Assembly: GCA_038209965.1 (NCBI GenBank)
Contig: JBBQXF010000056.1
Coordinates: 1 to 30,584 of the forward strand
DNA length: 30,584 nucleotides
Reading direction: 5' to 3'
DNA from: JALONO01 sp038209965
Lineage (GTDB): Bacteria > Bacteroidota > Bacteroidia > Cytophagales > Thermoflexibacteraceae
Shown here: positions 15,213 through 23,847 of the stretch, piece by piece
How the letters are laid out: each line of letters opens with the position of its first letter
How positions within the stretch are numbered: position 1 is the stretch's first letter
The notes under the pieces: generated by a model
What the model was told of the DNA's origin: nothing
Database searches by the model: none
What the model saw: only the letters and a program-made list of their open reading frames with translations
Made by a program: the position numbers and the translations under genes

Positions 15213-17459
15213 ATGCGTACTGGAAGCTTGATCAAACGACAGGGTTTTGGTTCTTTCCCAGTATTTATTGCCTCCCTGACCACCTTGCTGGGTTCGGTCT
15301 TGATCCTACAATTTGGCAATGCCGTCGGCCAATTGGGACTTTTGTCCGCCATTGGCATGGTGCTGCTGGCCCATTTGGTCACCCTCCCGACGGCCATGGC
15401 CCTGTCCGAAATCGCCACCAACCAAAAGGTAGAGGGCGGGGGCGAATATTTCATCATTTCCCGTTCGTTCGGGATAGCCATTGGCGTGTCCATTGGGGTG
15501 GCGCTCTACATGGTGCAAACCATCTTGACTGGGCTGTACATCATCACTTTCTCGCGGGCGTTTGCTCCCGTGTTTGAGTACTTGATCGAGTCAGCCCTGA
15601 GCATTTACGTTTATGATTATCGGGTGGTGAGCGTACCGGCTTTTTTGGGCCTGTGCCTGCTCGTGTTCCGCTTTGGCACGCGGCTGCTCATCAATGCGCT
15701 CTACCTTGCCGTGCCACTGTGGGCTTTGGCTATGGTGGTTTTTTTGTTCAGTGGCATAGAATATCGGACATCGCTCGATCTCTTTGACCTGCGCGATTCC
15801 ATCAAGAACCCCGCCTCATTTTTTGAAATATTTGCGACCTGCTTCCCGGCTTTTTGCGGCATGACCGCCGGGTTGGGGCTTTCGGGCTACCTCAAAGAAC
15901 CGCGCCGCTCATTGCCCCGGGGCATCATTGGGGCCACGGTGGTGGGCTTGGTGTTCTTTCTGGCCGTTGTCTTCAAACTGTTCATGGCCAAAGCGCCCGA
16001 AGATCTCGTGGCCAATGAACTGGTCATGGCCCAAGTGGCCATTTGGCCCGCCGCCGTCGTGCTGGCATTGGGCACGATCAGCATGTTTTCGGCCATTGGG
16101 TCATTGCTCATGGCCGGGCGCACCCTCCAAGCCTTGGCCGCCGACCGGATCTTCCCCACTATCAACATCAACCGCTGGTTGGCCAAAATGAACCGCTCCG
16201 ACCCGCAAGATCCGCAGCCGTTGCAAGCCACCATGATCAGTGCGATCTTGGTTCTGGGACTGATCATTATCAACGATCTGGAAACGATCATCGTGGTATT
16301 GGCCGTGCTGTTCAACGTGACCTATGGCTCGATTTGCCTCATCTCGTTCTTGGAACACTTTGCCGCCGACCCCGCTTATCGGCCCTCCTTCCGTTCCAAA
16401 TGGTTTGTTTCTTTAGTGGGCGCGATCACCTGTATTGCCTTGATGCTCAACATCAATTTCAAATATTCGGTCATGTTTGTGGGCGTGGTGGTGCTCACCT
16501 ATTATTATGTGAGCGACTACCAGAAGCGCCGCCAGGGACTTTCCACCATTTTTCAGGGGGTGATTTTCCAGCTCAGTCGCCGGATGCAGGTTTTTTTGCA
16601 ACAAGCCAAGAAAGAACCTGATGCCGAACACTGGCGGCCTGCCGTTATCTGTATTTCCACTCACTCGTTTGAGCGGGTGGGCGCTTTCCACCTGTTGCGC
16701 TGGATCTCCTACAAATATGGCTTCGGGACTTACATCCACTTGATCCCCGGTTATTTATCGAAAGAAACCCACAAAAAAGCCAAAGAATCGCTCCAGCAGT
16801 TGATCAAAATGTCGGATAGTACGCACAGCAACGTTTATATTGACACGCTGGTCAGCCCATCGATCAAGGCGGCCGTTTCGCAGGCCATCCAGCTTCCCGG
16901 CATTTCGGGCAAAGAGAACAACGTGATCATGTTTGAGTTTTCCAAAACCTTTGATACCGACGGGATCGAGGACATAGTGGAAAATCTCCAATTGATCAAG
17001 GCCACCGATTTTGACGTAGTCATCTTGGGCAGTTCCGACCGGGTGTTTGGCTACAAAAACGAAATCGACATCTGGATCACCTCCAACGACTACGAAAATG
17101 CCAGTTTGATGATCCTCATGGGCTACATTGTGCTGGGCCACCCCGAATGGAAAGAGGCCAGCATCAAGATCTTGGCCATTTACCCCGAGGATGAACTGGC
17201 CGAACAGAAACAGAACATCATGGAGCTGATCAACTCGGGCCGGTTGCCCATTTCGCCGTCCAATGTGGAGCTCATCGCCCAGAAGGAAAGTTTGGACACC
17301 AAGACCATCATCAACCAGAAATCCCGCCGGGCCGACCTCACCATCATCGGCATCCGCTCGGAGACGGTCAAACACAATGGCGTGGAAGTATTCAAGGGCT
17401 ACGATCAAATCGGCGACATATTGTTTGTCAATACCAAAACCATGAAAAATCTGCGTTAA
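15213..17459 (+). CDS. Cation-chloride cotransporter homologue (SLC12-like)
   Basis: 748 residues. The N-terminal part (about 15-435) is an APC-fold transporter with about twelve helices, starting SFPVFIASLTTLLGSVLILQFGNAVGQLG and holding the EGGGEYFIISRSFG signature typical of CCC proteins. The C-terminal 290 residues are cytosolic and follow the SLC12 C-terminal layout: RPAVICISTHSF, IHLIPGYLS, NNVIMFEFSKTF, EIDIWITSNDYENASLMILMGYIV, ASIKILAIYPEDELAEQKQNI and ADLTIIGIR. Coupled K+/Na+-Cl- movement is the expected role; ion selectivity is not readable. It is a single gene with a spacer on both sides. The start is the only ATG before the first helix. Confidence 0.85.
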   Translation: MRTGSLIKRQGFGSFPVFIASLTTLLGSVLILQFGNAVGQLGLLSAIGMVLLAHLVTLPTAMALSEIATNQKVEGGGEYFIISRSFGIAIGVSIGVALYMVQTILTGLYIITFSRAFAPVFEYLIESALSIYVYDYRVVSVPAFLGLCLLVFRFGTRLLINALYLAVPLWALAMVVFLFSGIEYRTSLDLFDLRDSIKNPASFFEIFATCFPAFCGMTAGLGLSGYLKEPRRSLPRGIIGATVVGLVFFLAVVFKLFMAKAPEDLVANELVMAQVAIWPAAVVLALGTISMFSAIGSLLMAGRTLQALAADRIFPTININRWLAKMNRSDPQDPQPLQATMISAILVLGLIIINDLETIIVVLAVLFNVTYGSICLISFLEHFAADPAYRPSFRSKWFVSLVGAITCIALMLNINFKYSVMFVGVVVLTYYYVSDYQKRRQGLSTIFQGVIFQLSRRMQVFLQQAKKEPDAEHWRPAVICISTHSFERVGAFHLLRWISYKYGFGTYIHLIPGYLSKETHKKAKESLQQLIKMSDSTHSNVYIDTLVSPSIKAAVSQAIQLPGISGKENNVIMFEFSKTFDTDGIEDIVENLQLIKATDFDVVILGSSDRVFGYKNEIDIWITSNDYENASLMILMGYIVLGHPEWKEASIKILAIYPEDELAEQKQNIMELINSGRLPISPSNVELIAQKESLDTKTIINQKSRRADLTIIGIRSETVKHNGVEVFKGYDQIGDILFVNTKTMKNLR

Positions 17460-17809
17460 CTGCACCTGACCAACCTTTTACGGCTTGGGCCGCACTTGGC
17501 TGCCAATGACCAAAATTTTTACAGCTACTTACCAAGGCTGTCCCCAATTTTACCAGCCCCACAGCAATCGGTTGGTTGTCCGCCTGCCGGCGAGCCCACA
17601 GGCCGATGCCTGGCTATACGTGCGTGAATATTGTCCGTAAAACCAACTTTAGCCTTGCACCTGACCGCCTATGGCCAAGATTTCTACAGCTATTACCAAG
17701 GCTGTCCCCAATTTTACCAGCCCCGCAGCAATCAGTTGATCGTGCGCCTGCCCCCAAGTGATCCCACGGGCCGCGCCCTGGCCGAGTGAATGACGCCTTT
17801 GTGCCCAGT
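17460..17809. other. Gene-free spacer with gene relics (350 b)
   Basis: No intact gene. It is filled mostly by two decayed copies of one coding segment (described separately at 17487-17789). The word tgcacctgacc appears at 17461-17471 and again at 17656-17666, so the duplicated unit probably reaches further left than the clear homology. Confidence 0.6.
17487..17789 (+). pseudogene. Two tandem decayed copies of one protein C-terminus
   Basis: Copy A (about 17487-17640) and copy B (about 17652-17789) align at an offset of 165 bases, 55 codons. Copy B reads HLTAYGQDFYSYYQGCPQFY, then QPRSNQLIVRLPPSDPTGRA and a stop at 17787-17789. Copy A reads the same (HLAANDQNFYSY), then has a one-base insertion, continues in another frame as GCPQFYQPHSNRLVVRLPAS and ends ADAWLYVREYCP with a stop at 17638-17640. 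No start codon or upstream part of either copy is visible. Substitutions are largely synonymous or conservative, which shows that both once coded. The parent family is not recognised. Confidence 0.65.
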
Positions 17810-18415
17810 TCACTTGGCTGGGCTGCACCATGGGCTATCCGCCACCCGGAACCGCCAGGGCAGCAGGGCATCCTCGCCCGCGTAGCCCACGCCCACGCGG
17901 GGGCTGGCCACCATTTCGGGCACGGCCACGCCCCGGTCTTCCAGCCAAACCTCGGGGCCGGTCAGGTCGGTGCCGTAGTGGGCCAAGCCAATGCCAAGGG
18001 CCTGGGAAAGCGCGCCCGGCCCCGCTGTGAGCCGGGGAGCGGCGTGGGCCAAGCCCCGCCGGGCCAGCATGGTGGGCAGCCCCTCGGCGGGCATCACCGC
18101 CCGGACCAGCACCGCATCGGCCAGGCCCTCGCCGTTGGTCACGATGTTGAACAGCCGGTGGATGCCGTAGCACAGATAGACATACGCCACTCCTCCCGGA
18201 CGGAACATGACCTCGCTGCGCTTGGTGCGCTTGAAGTGAGCGTGGCAGGCTTTGTCCGTAGCCCCACAGTAGGCCTCGGTTTCCACGATTTGGCCACTGG
18301 TCAGTTCCCCGTCCAGATGAGTGACCAAGTACTTGCCCAACAGGGCTTGGGCAATGACCACCACATCGGGCTGGCGATAAAACTCGAGGGGCAGCTTATG
18401 GCCTGGTACAATCAT
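17810..18415 (-). CDS. 3-methyladenine DNA glycosylase (AAG/MPG family)
   Basis: 201 residues. Base-excision repair of alkylated purines. Visible active site: Glu47 and Tyr49 in IVETEAYCG, with His58 in ATDKACHAH at the expected distance, then GGVAYVYLCYGIHRLFNIVT and VLVRAVMP with the DNA-contact Arg. The C-terminus GYAGEDALLPWRFRV is the usual family ending. The frame is open to an ATG at 18496, but the extra 27 residues would lie over the promoter region of the divergent gene and the family is about 200 residues, so the ATG at 18415 is chosen. GC is higher than average for the window. Confidence 0.92.
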   Translation of the reverse strand: MIVPGHKLPLEFYRQPDVVVIAQALLGKYLVTHLDGELTSGQIVETEAYCGATDKACHAHFKRTKRSEVMFRPGGVAYVYLCYGIHRLFNIVTNGEGLADAVLVRAVMPAEGLPTMLARRGLAHAAPRLTAGPGALSQALGIGLAHYGTDLTGPEVWLEDRGVAVPEMVASPRVGVGYAGEDALLPWRFRVADSPWCSPAK

Positions 18416-18503
18416 GGGCAGATTAGCGTTGAACAGCGAAAATACGAGGACACTGGTAAAGGTTAAAAGGTATCTGGGCAAGCGAATTTCGCCCATTTTT
18501 GCA

Positions 18504-18511
18504 TAACTTTG
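18504..18511 (+). promoter_or_regulatory. Bacteroidota -7 box TAACTTTG before the frameshifted gene
   Basis: Exact TAnnTTTG match 22 bases before the ATG at 18534; no -33 TTG at the correct distance was seen. Its presence shows that the damaged gene keeps a working-looking promoter. Confidence 0.45.
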
Positions 18512-18533
18512 ATAAAAATTAATCGATCAGGCC

Positions 18534-19167
18534 ATGAAAAAAGCCGCCTTTCGGGACTGGACCCTCACCAAACTGGACAAAGCGTTTGGACTAAAGCAGG
18601 TCAGGGTATCGGAAGTATTGGAAGAATGGCAGGGCATGGAAATCCCCCTGTCGGACTATGAGCGGCAGATCCTGGCCGACTTGCAGGAGGGTATTCTCCG
18701 GGCCGGCAAAGCTTGGAATGAAACCGAACTTAAAAATAAATTTATTAGCCCGCTCATTACCTTCACCAAGATTGACACCGATGAGTTTGGATATTTTTTG
18801 GAGCGGCCTCTTCAGGGCACTGTGGGCGACTACGATCTTTCGGGCATCGTCGATGGCATGATCGCTTCGGGCTTCCGCGACCCGGATGTGCCCTTCTTCT
18901 GCAATGCACCAGTATAAGCGCAGCGTGGACAACGAGGGCAACCCCGATGCCCAAGCCATGGCCGCCATGCTCGTGGCCCGCGAGCAAAACAACAACCTCA
19001 AACCCATCTACGGGCTCTATATCGTGGGGCTGATCTGGAACTTTATGGTGCTGCACGGCCAGCAATACTGCATCAGCCGCAACTATGACTCCTCCAACGA
19101 GGACATCTACGACATCTTCCGGCTCATGAAGGGGCTCAAAACCATCATCCAGACCATGCTGCTGTAA
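18534..19167 (+). pseudogene. Nuclease-like conserved protein broken by a +1 frameshift
   Basis: Frame one runs 18534-18917 (127 residues), but after Cys123 (codon 18900-18902) it ends in an unrelated NAPV and a stop. In the next frame, from 18904, the protein continues as MHQYKRSVDNEGNPDAQAMA and on to a stop at 19165-19167, giving about 210 residues if one base (an A at 18903/18904) is removed. The joined product has GDYDLSGIVDGMIASGF, then PFFC-MHQYKR, and later YGLYIVGLIWNFMVLHGQQY. This arrangement resembles a PD-(D/E)XK nuclease fold found as single genes in Bacteroidota, with Gln in place of the usual Glu before YK. Whether this is a mutation, a sequencing error or programmed frameshifting cannot be told. 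Confidence 0.75.
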
Positions 19168-19193
19168 TGAGTGGCTAACCAGCTCGCTAATGC

Positions 19194-19227
19194 CAAAAAA
19201 ACCCGCCACTCGGTGAGAATGGCGGGT
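19194..19227 (-). terminator. Intrinsic terminator of the lipoprotein gene
   Basis: On the minus strand ACCCGCCA and TGGCGGGT form an eight-base stem around a 12-base loop and run into seven T residues (19200-19194). It lies about 45 bases after the stop of the leftward beta-helix lipoprotein gene and ends the TonB-receptor/lipoprotein unit. Confidence 0.88.
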
Positions 19228-19272
19228 AACTGGTTGTGACAGCTTACACGGGGTAAGCAACGGCTAACTAAC

Positions 19273-20640
19273 TTAGTAAACGGTGGTCTGGGGATTGAAA
19301 TTGGCCCAGCCTTGGGTCCAGTTGGTAGTCCCAAAAGCACCGATGTGCGTCACGGCCTGAAAACCAGTTTGGAGCTTGGCATTGGTAAAGGCCGCCCCGG
19401 TCAACAATGGTGATCCGGCAGCTGGCAACAAACCGGGAGCTTCCATGTTAAAGTTCTGGGCATTGAGGCCCAATGTCGAGAAATCGGCAAAGGTCCGGTT
19501 ATTACGGTTGGGGGCATTGAACCAAGCCTCAATCTCGGGTAAAGTGGCGCCACCAGCAATGTTGATATTGCGGGTATGGCCAGCAAAAATGTTGTTGGTC
19601 ATTTCCAATGCACCGCTGTTGACCTTGGCCTGCGTAGCCGTTCCATCTAGGCGCAGGCCCTCGGGATAACCGGTAAACAATGAGTTAAAGATCGACAGTT
19701 CGGAGTTGCGACGAATGTGCGCCGCACGGCCCCACAAAGCTAAATTGGCAACATTGGCCCCCCGGCCCAATGGCCCGAAGATGCTGATGTTGGAGAATAC
19801 TGCACTGGTGAAAGGGGTATCGGCCGTACCAGCGGCATCGTTGTCAGTTTCAAAACCATTGGAAACTGATTGGTCATTGATGGCCGGATCGCGATAGCCC
19901 AACCCAAACTGAACCCGGCCTGAATAACCGAAGTCAGTGTCAAAATCATCATCCCAACCACGGAACGCGATCAGGTAGCGGCAGTTGACATTGCCACCAA
20001 ACCATTCGAATGAATCGTCGCCACAAAAAGACACCTGTACGTACTCAATCGTGGTGCCCCGGCCCACTCCCCCCATGGTCAAGCCGTTGATCTCATTGCC
20101 AGGGGTGATCGGAATACCCGCAAACTCAATGCGTACGTAGCGGAGCACGCCGGAGTTGTCCTCGGCGTTGGTGCCACCATAAGGGCCATCGGGAACCCCT
20201 TCGATCCCAGTAGTGGTCGGTTTGTTGGTGGGAGCATTACCCAACAGGACGATCCCACCCCAGTCACCGTAGTTGCGCTGGCCAGGGGCTTCGCCTGAAG
20301 TGAAGACAATCGGCTTGTCAACCGTTCCGGCAGCATTAATGCGGCCACCGCGCTCAATGACCAACGAGCCTTGGGTATTTTTATCCCCAAAAACAACCGT
20401 TCCGGGATCGATTTGGATTTCAGCCCCGGCCTTTACCCGCACAAAACCGCGCAGGATGTATTTTTCGGTGGACAATAAACGACGGTTGGCGGTGATGTTT
20501 CCTTCAATGACCACCCGGCCCCGGGCATCGCGCTGGCCCGTCTCAACTGGAGTGTTGTCATCGTCACCACCCAAGCCACCGCAGCCCCACATAACGAGCG
20601 ATAAACTACTTACTGCGAAAAATTTCCAAAATTTGTTCAT
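19273..20640 (-). CDS. Beta-helix-like lipoprotein paired with TonB receptor
   Basis: 455 residues. MNKFWKFFAVSSLSLVMWGCGG is a lipoprotein signal with acceptor Cys20, followed by a Gly/Asp linker. The body is a series of short repeated strands of the right-handed beta-helix type: ITANRRLLSTEKYILRGFVR, GAEIQIDPGTVVFG, GSLVIERGGRINAAGTVDKP, LRYVRIEFAG, IEYVQVSFCGDDSFEWFGG, then RGWDDDFDTDFGYSGRVQFG. The acidic runs DDDFDTDFG could bind calcium. Proteins of this kind are found next to TonB-dependent receptors lacking a SusD partner, as here; a surface substrate-capture role is inferred. The frame extends to 20721, but the signal peptide sets the start at 20640. Confidence 0.8.
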   Translation of the reverse strand: MNKFWKFFAVSSLSLVMWGCGGLGGDDDNTPVETGQRDARGRVVIEGNITANRRLLSTEKYILRGFVRVKAGAEIQIDPGTVVFGDKNTQGSLVIERGGRINAAGTVDKPIVFTSGEAPGQRNYGDWGGIVLLGNAPTNKPTTTGIEGVPDGPYGGTNAEDNSGVLRYVRIEFAGIPITPGNEINGLTMGGVGRGTTIEYVQVSFCGDDSFEWFGGNVNCRYLIAFRGWDDDFDTDFGYSGRVQFGLGYRDPAINDQSVSNGFETDNDAAGTADTPFTSAVFSNISIFGPLGRGANVANLALWGRAAHIRRNSELSIFNSLFTGYPEGLRLDGTATQAKVNSGALEMTNNIFAGHTRNINIAGGATLPEIEAWFNAPNRNNRTFADFSTLGLNAQNFNMEAPGLLPAAGSPLLTGAAFTNAKLQTGFQAVTHIGAFGTTNWTQGWANFNPQTTVY

Positions 20641-20699
20641 AACTGTGTACTTTTGAATGGAGAGATTGATTTTAAGGTATTTCAAGCTTTCACTGATTG

Positions 20700-20728
20700 A
20701 AGTGCGGATTGGCCTCCGCACTTTTTTT
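20700..20728 (+). terminator. Hairpin with T-tract on the plus strand, between TonB receptor and lipoprotein
   Basis: AAGTGCGGA (20700-20708) and TCCGCACTT (20715-20723) form a perfect nine-base stem around a six-base loop, with a T7 run on the plus strand. No rightward gene ends here. On the minus strand, where both flanking genes are read, the hairpin is preceded by an A-run and not followed by T, so it may instead be a 5' leader or inter-gene stabilising hairpin of the lipoprotein mRNA, or block antisense transcription. Confidence 0.55.
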
Positions 20729-20743
20729 GTTACTCATTTATAC

Positions 20744-20768
20744 TAAAATTAGAAAAAATTTAAATTTT
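20744..20768 (-). promoter_or_regulatory. AT-rich palindrome and -7-like box in the intercistronic spacer
   Basis: AAAATTTAAATTTT (20755-20768) is a perfect 14-base palindrome. Next to it, minus-strand TAATTTTA (20751-20744) resembles TAnnTTTG with one mismatch. This could be a secondary promoter for the lipoprotein gene, giving a leader of about 97 bases that contains the 20700 hairpin. Confidence 0.25.
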
Positions 20769-20841
20769 ATAATTACGGATTCATTTGATTTTCAATGATT
20801 TACTCTGCCAATTAGCAAAAGTTGATTGTGATTGAGCCTGA

Positions 20842-23658
20842 TTACATTTTGTAATTGATCCCCAGGGTCACGTACTGGCCCCGGCGAAAATTGGCAAAGT
20901 TCTGGTCACTACTCCCCGAAATCTTTCCGTTGCGATCCGAATCTTCGGTGAACCGGAAGCGGGCGTTGAGCAGGTCTTGCACCCCGCCCTTTACCTCCCA
21001 ATGTTTGCCCAACCCCTTGGTGAACGAGACATCGATCACGTTGCGGGGCATTTCATATACTTCGGGGAACTGCTGGATGTTGCCCACCAAAATGATCCGG
21101 GGGCCAATGACGTTGTAGAGCAAGTTAAGTTGGAAATCGTGCTCATCATCGTTGTAGAATACCCCGGCATTGACCAAATACGGCGATTGGAAGGCCAAGG
21201 CCCGATCCCGCTGGGTGAGGGCCACATCGCCCGAGAAATTGACCCGGCTGTTGACTATCGCCGCATTGGCCACGAGCGTGATGCGTTGGATAAACCGGCT
21301 GTCCGAAACATTGAAGAGACCCTTGCGCACTTCGGCCTCGACCCCAATGTTTTGGGCCGCATCCGCATTGCGGAAACTGTAAGTGCGGGTAGATCCGCCA
21401 CCGGTCACATCGGCCACTGCCTCGATCGGGTTCTGAAAATTCTTGTAGAACACCCCAAAAGAAATCAATTCGCTCGGGCTGGGGTAATATTCCCAGCGGA
21501 CATCGACATTGTGGATATTGGCCACTTTCAAGTTGGGATTACCAATGAAGTTAAAGTCGTTGGTGAAATCATAGTACAGGAACGGGGCAAGTTCCCGAAA
21601 CTCTGGGCGGTTGATCGTGAGCGAGTAAGCTACCCGGAGCAGCATCTTCTCGGTGAAATCATAGGTCAGGTTGAGCGAGGGCAAGGGGCTGAGAATGGGG
21701 TTGTCCACCCGCACATTGCGATCGCCGCGATCGCGGCTGTTCAATCGCTGCTGGTTAAATTCGGCGCGCAAGCCCAATGTTGCGTTAAATTTCTTGGTCA
21801 AGGGAATGGCCGCTGATACATAACCAGCCAACAATGTGTTGTCGGCCCGGTAACGGTCGCTGGCATTGGTGCCTTCCACCATGGTGAGACCGGTGTTCTG
21901 GCCGCTCACATTGGTGGGCGAAAACACCTGCTCGTAGGGCTGGCGGGAAATGGCTTGGTTGAAGAAGCTACTGGTGGCCACATACGAAAACCAGCGCGAT
22001 TCAAACTGGCGGTTCTTGTATTCAGTATAAAAACCGGCCCGCAACTTGGTGATCAGACTCTTGTCTTTTTTGTTCAATTTGACACTGTGCTCGTAGTTGC
22101 CACTGGCCATCACGGCATACTCATTCAGATTGGAATAAAAGCGGGCGTTGTCAAACAGCGCACCGCCCGAAGGAGGCAGCACCAACGAAAAAGATTCTTG
22201 GGGAGAACTCAAGCTCCGGGCAGTGCGGAAACGACGAAAATCAGGCTCCCGGCGGCTGGTGTACGAAAATCCGGTGTTCCAGTTGAATTTGCTATTTCCC
22301 CCAAATTCATGCTTGCCAGCCAACTGGCCCGAATAAATGCTGCGTTGCTCATAGCGGAGGCCCACATTGCGGAATTCCTGGCCATTGCCAAAGTCGGTGG
22401 CCGACCGCTGGGTGCTTTCCGTGATTCCCATCTGGTTGAACAGGTTGCGGAACTCGATCTTGTGGCGGTCGTTCAACCGGAACACCCAGTTGTTGAGCAC
22501 ACCCAAACGCACGTTGTTGGTAAATTGTTCATCGGTAAAAGCGGCATCGCGCAGGTCGTTCACTCCCCGGCCACTCTCGATAAAGCGGTCTTGGAACACC
22601 TTGGCAAACTGATTCGTATTTGAATAGTTGATGGCGGTCAAATTGCCCACTTCCAGCTTGCCGATATTGAACTTGCGGGTCAGGCTGAAATTCATCCTCA
22701 AATCGGGCGAAGGAGTCACCGACTGCGGGGCCCAATCGTTGGGCAGTTGATTGGCAAAGGTGGCCCGATCCACAGGGCTGCTGGTGGCCAAAAAACGGCT
22801 CCGGGAAGGAAAACCACCCGGCAACCAGCGGCCGCCGCTGCCAAAGCCCAAGAAGTCGTTGGCGCCCGGCGCTTGGCGCATGGCGGAACCGAAAGTGGTT
22901 CCGGCGCGGTAAGAAGTGGAAATCCCGAAAGTGGTCTTGTTCTCTTCTGGATCATTCTTGGTGTAGATCTTGATGACCCCGCCCGCAAATTCCCCGGGAA
23001 TATCGGCCGCCCCAGACTTGGAGACGGTGATCCGGTCGATCACACCCGAAGGGATAAGATCAAAGGAAAAGGACTTGACATCCACTTCGGAACTGGGCGT
23101 GATCACGTCGTTCAACATCACGGTGTTGTACCTGGCCCCCAAGCCCCGCACCACCACAAAGCGGTCATCGGCAATGGATACGCCCGGGATCCGGCGCACG
23201 GCTTGGCCGGCATCACGATCCTGGGTTTTCTGGATCTGGTCGCCCGAGATGCCCACCACCACGCTCTCGGCAAACTTGATCTCGTTCACCAAAGCCACAA
23301 TGGTATTGGTCTGGCGTTCGACGGTAATGCCCACTTCCTCCAACGTTTTGGCATCTTCTTCCACGAAGGTCTCGATCTGGGCCACTTTGCCCACTTCGCA
23401 AACCACATTGGGGATCAGTTGGGTCTTGTAGGAAACGTAGGAAATCTTGATGGTATAAGTGCCCGGGGCGACCTTGATGGCAAAGTTGCCGTCCAGATCA
23501 GTGGAGGATCCAATAGTGGTGCCATCTACCGACACGTTGGCCCCGATGATCACTTCTTTGGTGAGGGCGTCGCGCACGGTGCCTTTGATGGTCGCCATTT
23601 GGGCAGAGGCAAAAAATGGGGACAGGCAGCTAAAAAACAGTAAAATGTGCTTGTACAT
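20842..23658 (-). CDS. TonB-dependent receptor with carboxypeptidase-D-like N-domain
   Basis: 938 residues, outer-membrane active-transport barrel. Signal peptide MYKHILLFFSCLSPFFASAQ. Residues about 22-105 are the CarboxypepD_reg-like domain (ATIKGTVRDALTKEVIIGANV, SSTDLDGNFAIKVAPGTYTI). Residues about 125-235 are the plug, with RRIPGVSIADDRFVVVRGLGARYNTVMLND and the DRITVSKSGAADIPGEFAGGVI signature. The remainder is a 22-strand-type barrel ending in an aromatic-rich strand (GQYVTLGINYKM). The conserved YTWEQ-like TonB box is not obvious. The upstream ATG at 23685 is rejected because the -7 box at 23697-23690 places transcription start beyond it. The partner is the beta-helix lipoprotein downstream, not SusD, so the substrate may be a metal complex, peptide or phosphate source rather than glycan; this is inference. 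Confidence 0.93.
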   Translation of the reverse strand: MYKHILLFFSCLSPFFASAQMATIKGTVRDALTKEVIIGANVSVDGTTIGSSTDLDGNFAIKVAPGTYTIKISYVSYKTQLIPNVVCEVGKVAQIETFVEEDAKTLEEVGITVERQTNTIVALVNEIKFAESVVVGISGDQIQKTQDRDAGQAVRRIPGVSIADDRFVVVRGLGARYNTVMLNDVITPSSEVDVKSFSFDLIPSGVIDRITVSKSGAADIPGEFAGGVIKIYTKNDPEENKTTFGISTSYRAGTTFGSAMRQAPGANDFLGFGSGGRWLPGGFPSRSRFLATSSPVDRATFANQLPNDWAPQSVTPSPDLRMNFSLTRKFNIGKLEVGNLTAINYSNTNQFAKVFQDRFIESGRGVNDLRDAAFTDEQFTNNVRLGVLNNWVFRLNDRHKIEFRNLFNQMGITESTQRSATDFGNGQEFRNVGLRYEQRSIYSGQLAGKHEFGGNSKFNWNTGFSYTSRREPDFRRFRTARSLSSPQESFSLVLPPSGGALFDNARFYSNLNEYAVMASGNYEHSVKLNKKDKSLITKLRAGFYTEYKNRQFESRWFSYVATSSFFNQAISRQPYEQVFSPTNVSGQNTGLTMVEGTNASDRYRADNTLLAGYVSAAIPLTKKFNATLGLRAEFNQQRLNSRDRGDRNVRVDNPILSPLPSLNLTYDFTEKMLLRVAYSLTINRPEFRELAPFLYYDFTNDFNFIGNPNLKVANIHNVDVRWEYYPSPSELISFGVFYKNFQNPIEAVADVTGGGSTRTYSFRNADAAQNIGVEAEVRKGLFNVSDSRFIQRITLVANAAIVNSRVNFSGDVALTQRDRALAFQSPYLVNAGVFYNDDEHDFQLNLLYNVIGPRIILVGNIQQFPEVYEMPRNVIDVSFTKGLGKHWEVKGGVQDLLNARFRFTEDSDRNGKISGSSDQNFANFRRGQYVTLGINYKM

Positions 23659-23689
23659 AACACGTAAATGGGAAGAGTTTTTCACGCCA

Positions 23690-23697
23690 CAAAGGTA
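23690..23697 (-). promoter_or_regulatory. Bacteroidota -7 box TACCTTTG for the TonB receptor
   Basis: Exact TAnnTTTG match on the minus strand, 31 bases before the ATG at 23658. No TTG at normal -33 distance, which may mean the promoter needs an activator. Confidence 0.5.
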
Positions 23698-23811
23698 GCT
23701 GCCGCGTTTTACCGGGGTGTGACGGCTATGTGATCTTATCTTTACCCATTTGGGGCCAATGTGAAGGCGCGGTGACGTGATCGTGAACCAATCGTTGCGC
23801 CAAGGTTAACA

Positions 23812-23826
23812 AGCCGAAAAACGGCT
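23812..23826 (-). terminator. Weak hairpin after the HTH gene
   Basis: AGCCG and CGGCT enclose a five-base A/T loop, 22 bases after the HTH stop. No T-tract follows on the minus strand, so it is a weak terminator at best. Confidence 0.25.
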
Positions 23827-23847
23827 AAAAAATAGTCAGAAAACTAG

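Noticed and set aside
17786..18466. 226-codon plus-strand frame opposite the DNA glycosylase
   Set aside because: Covers the glycosylase in antisense; GC-rich shadow frame.
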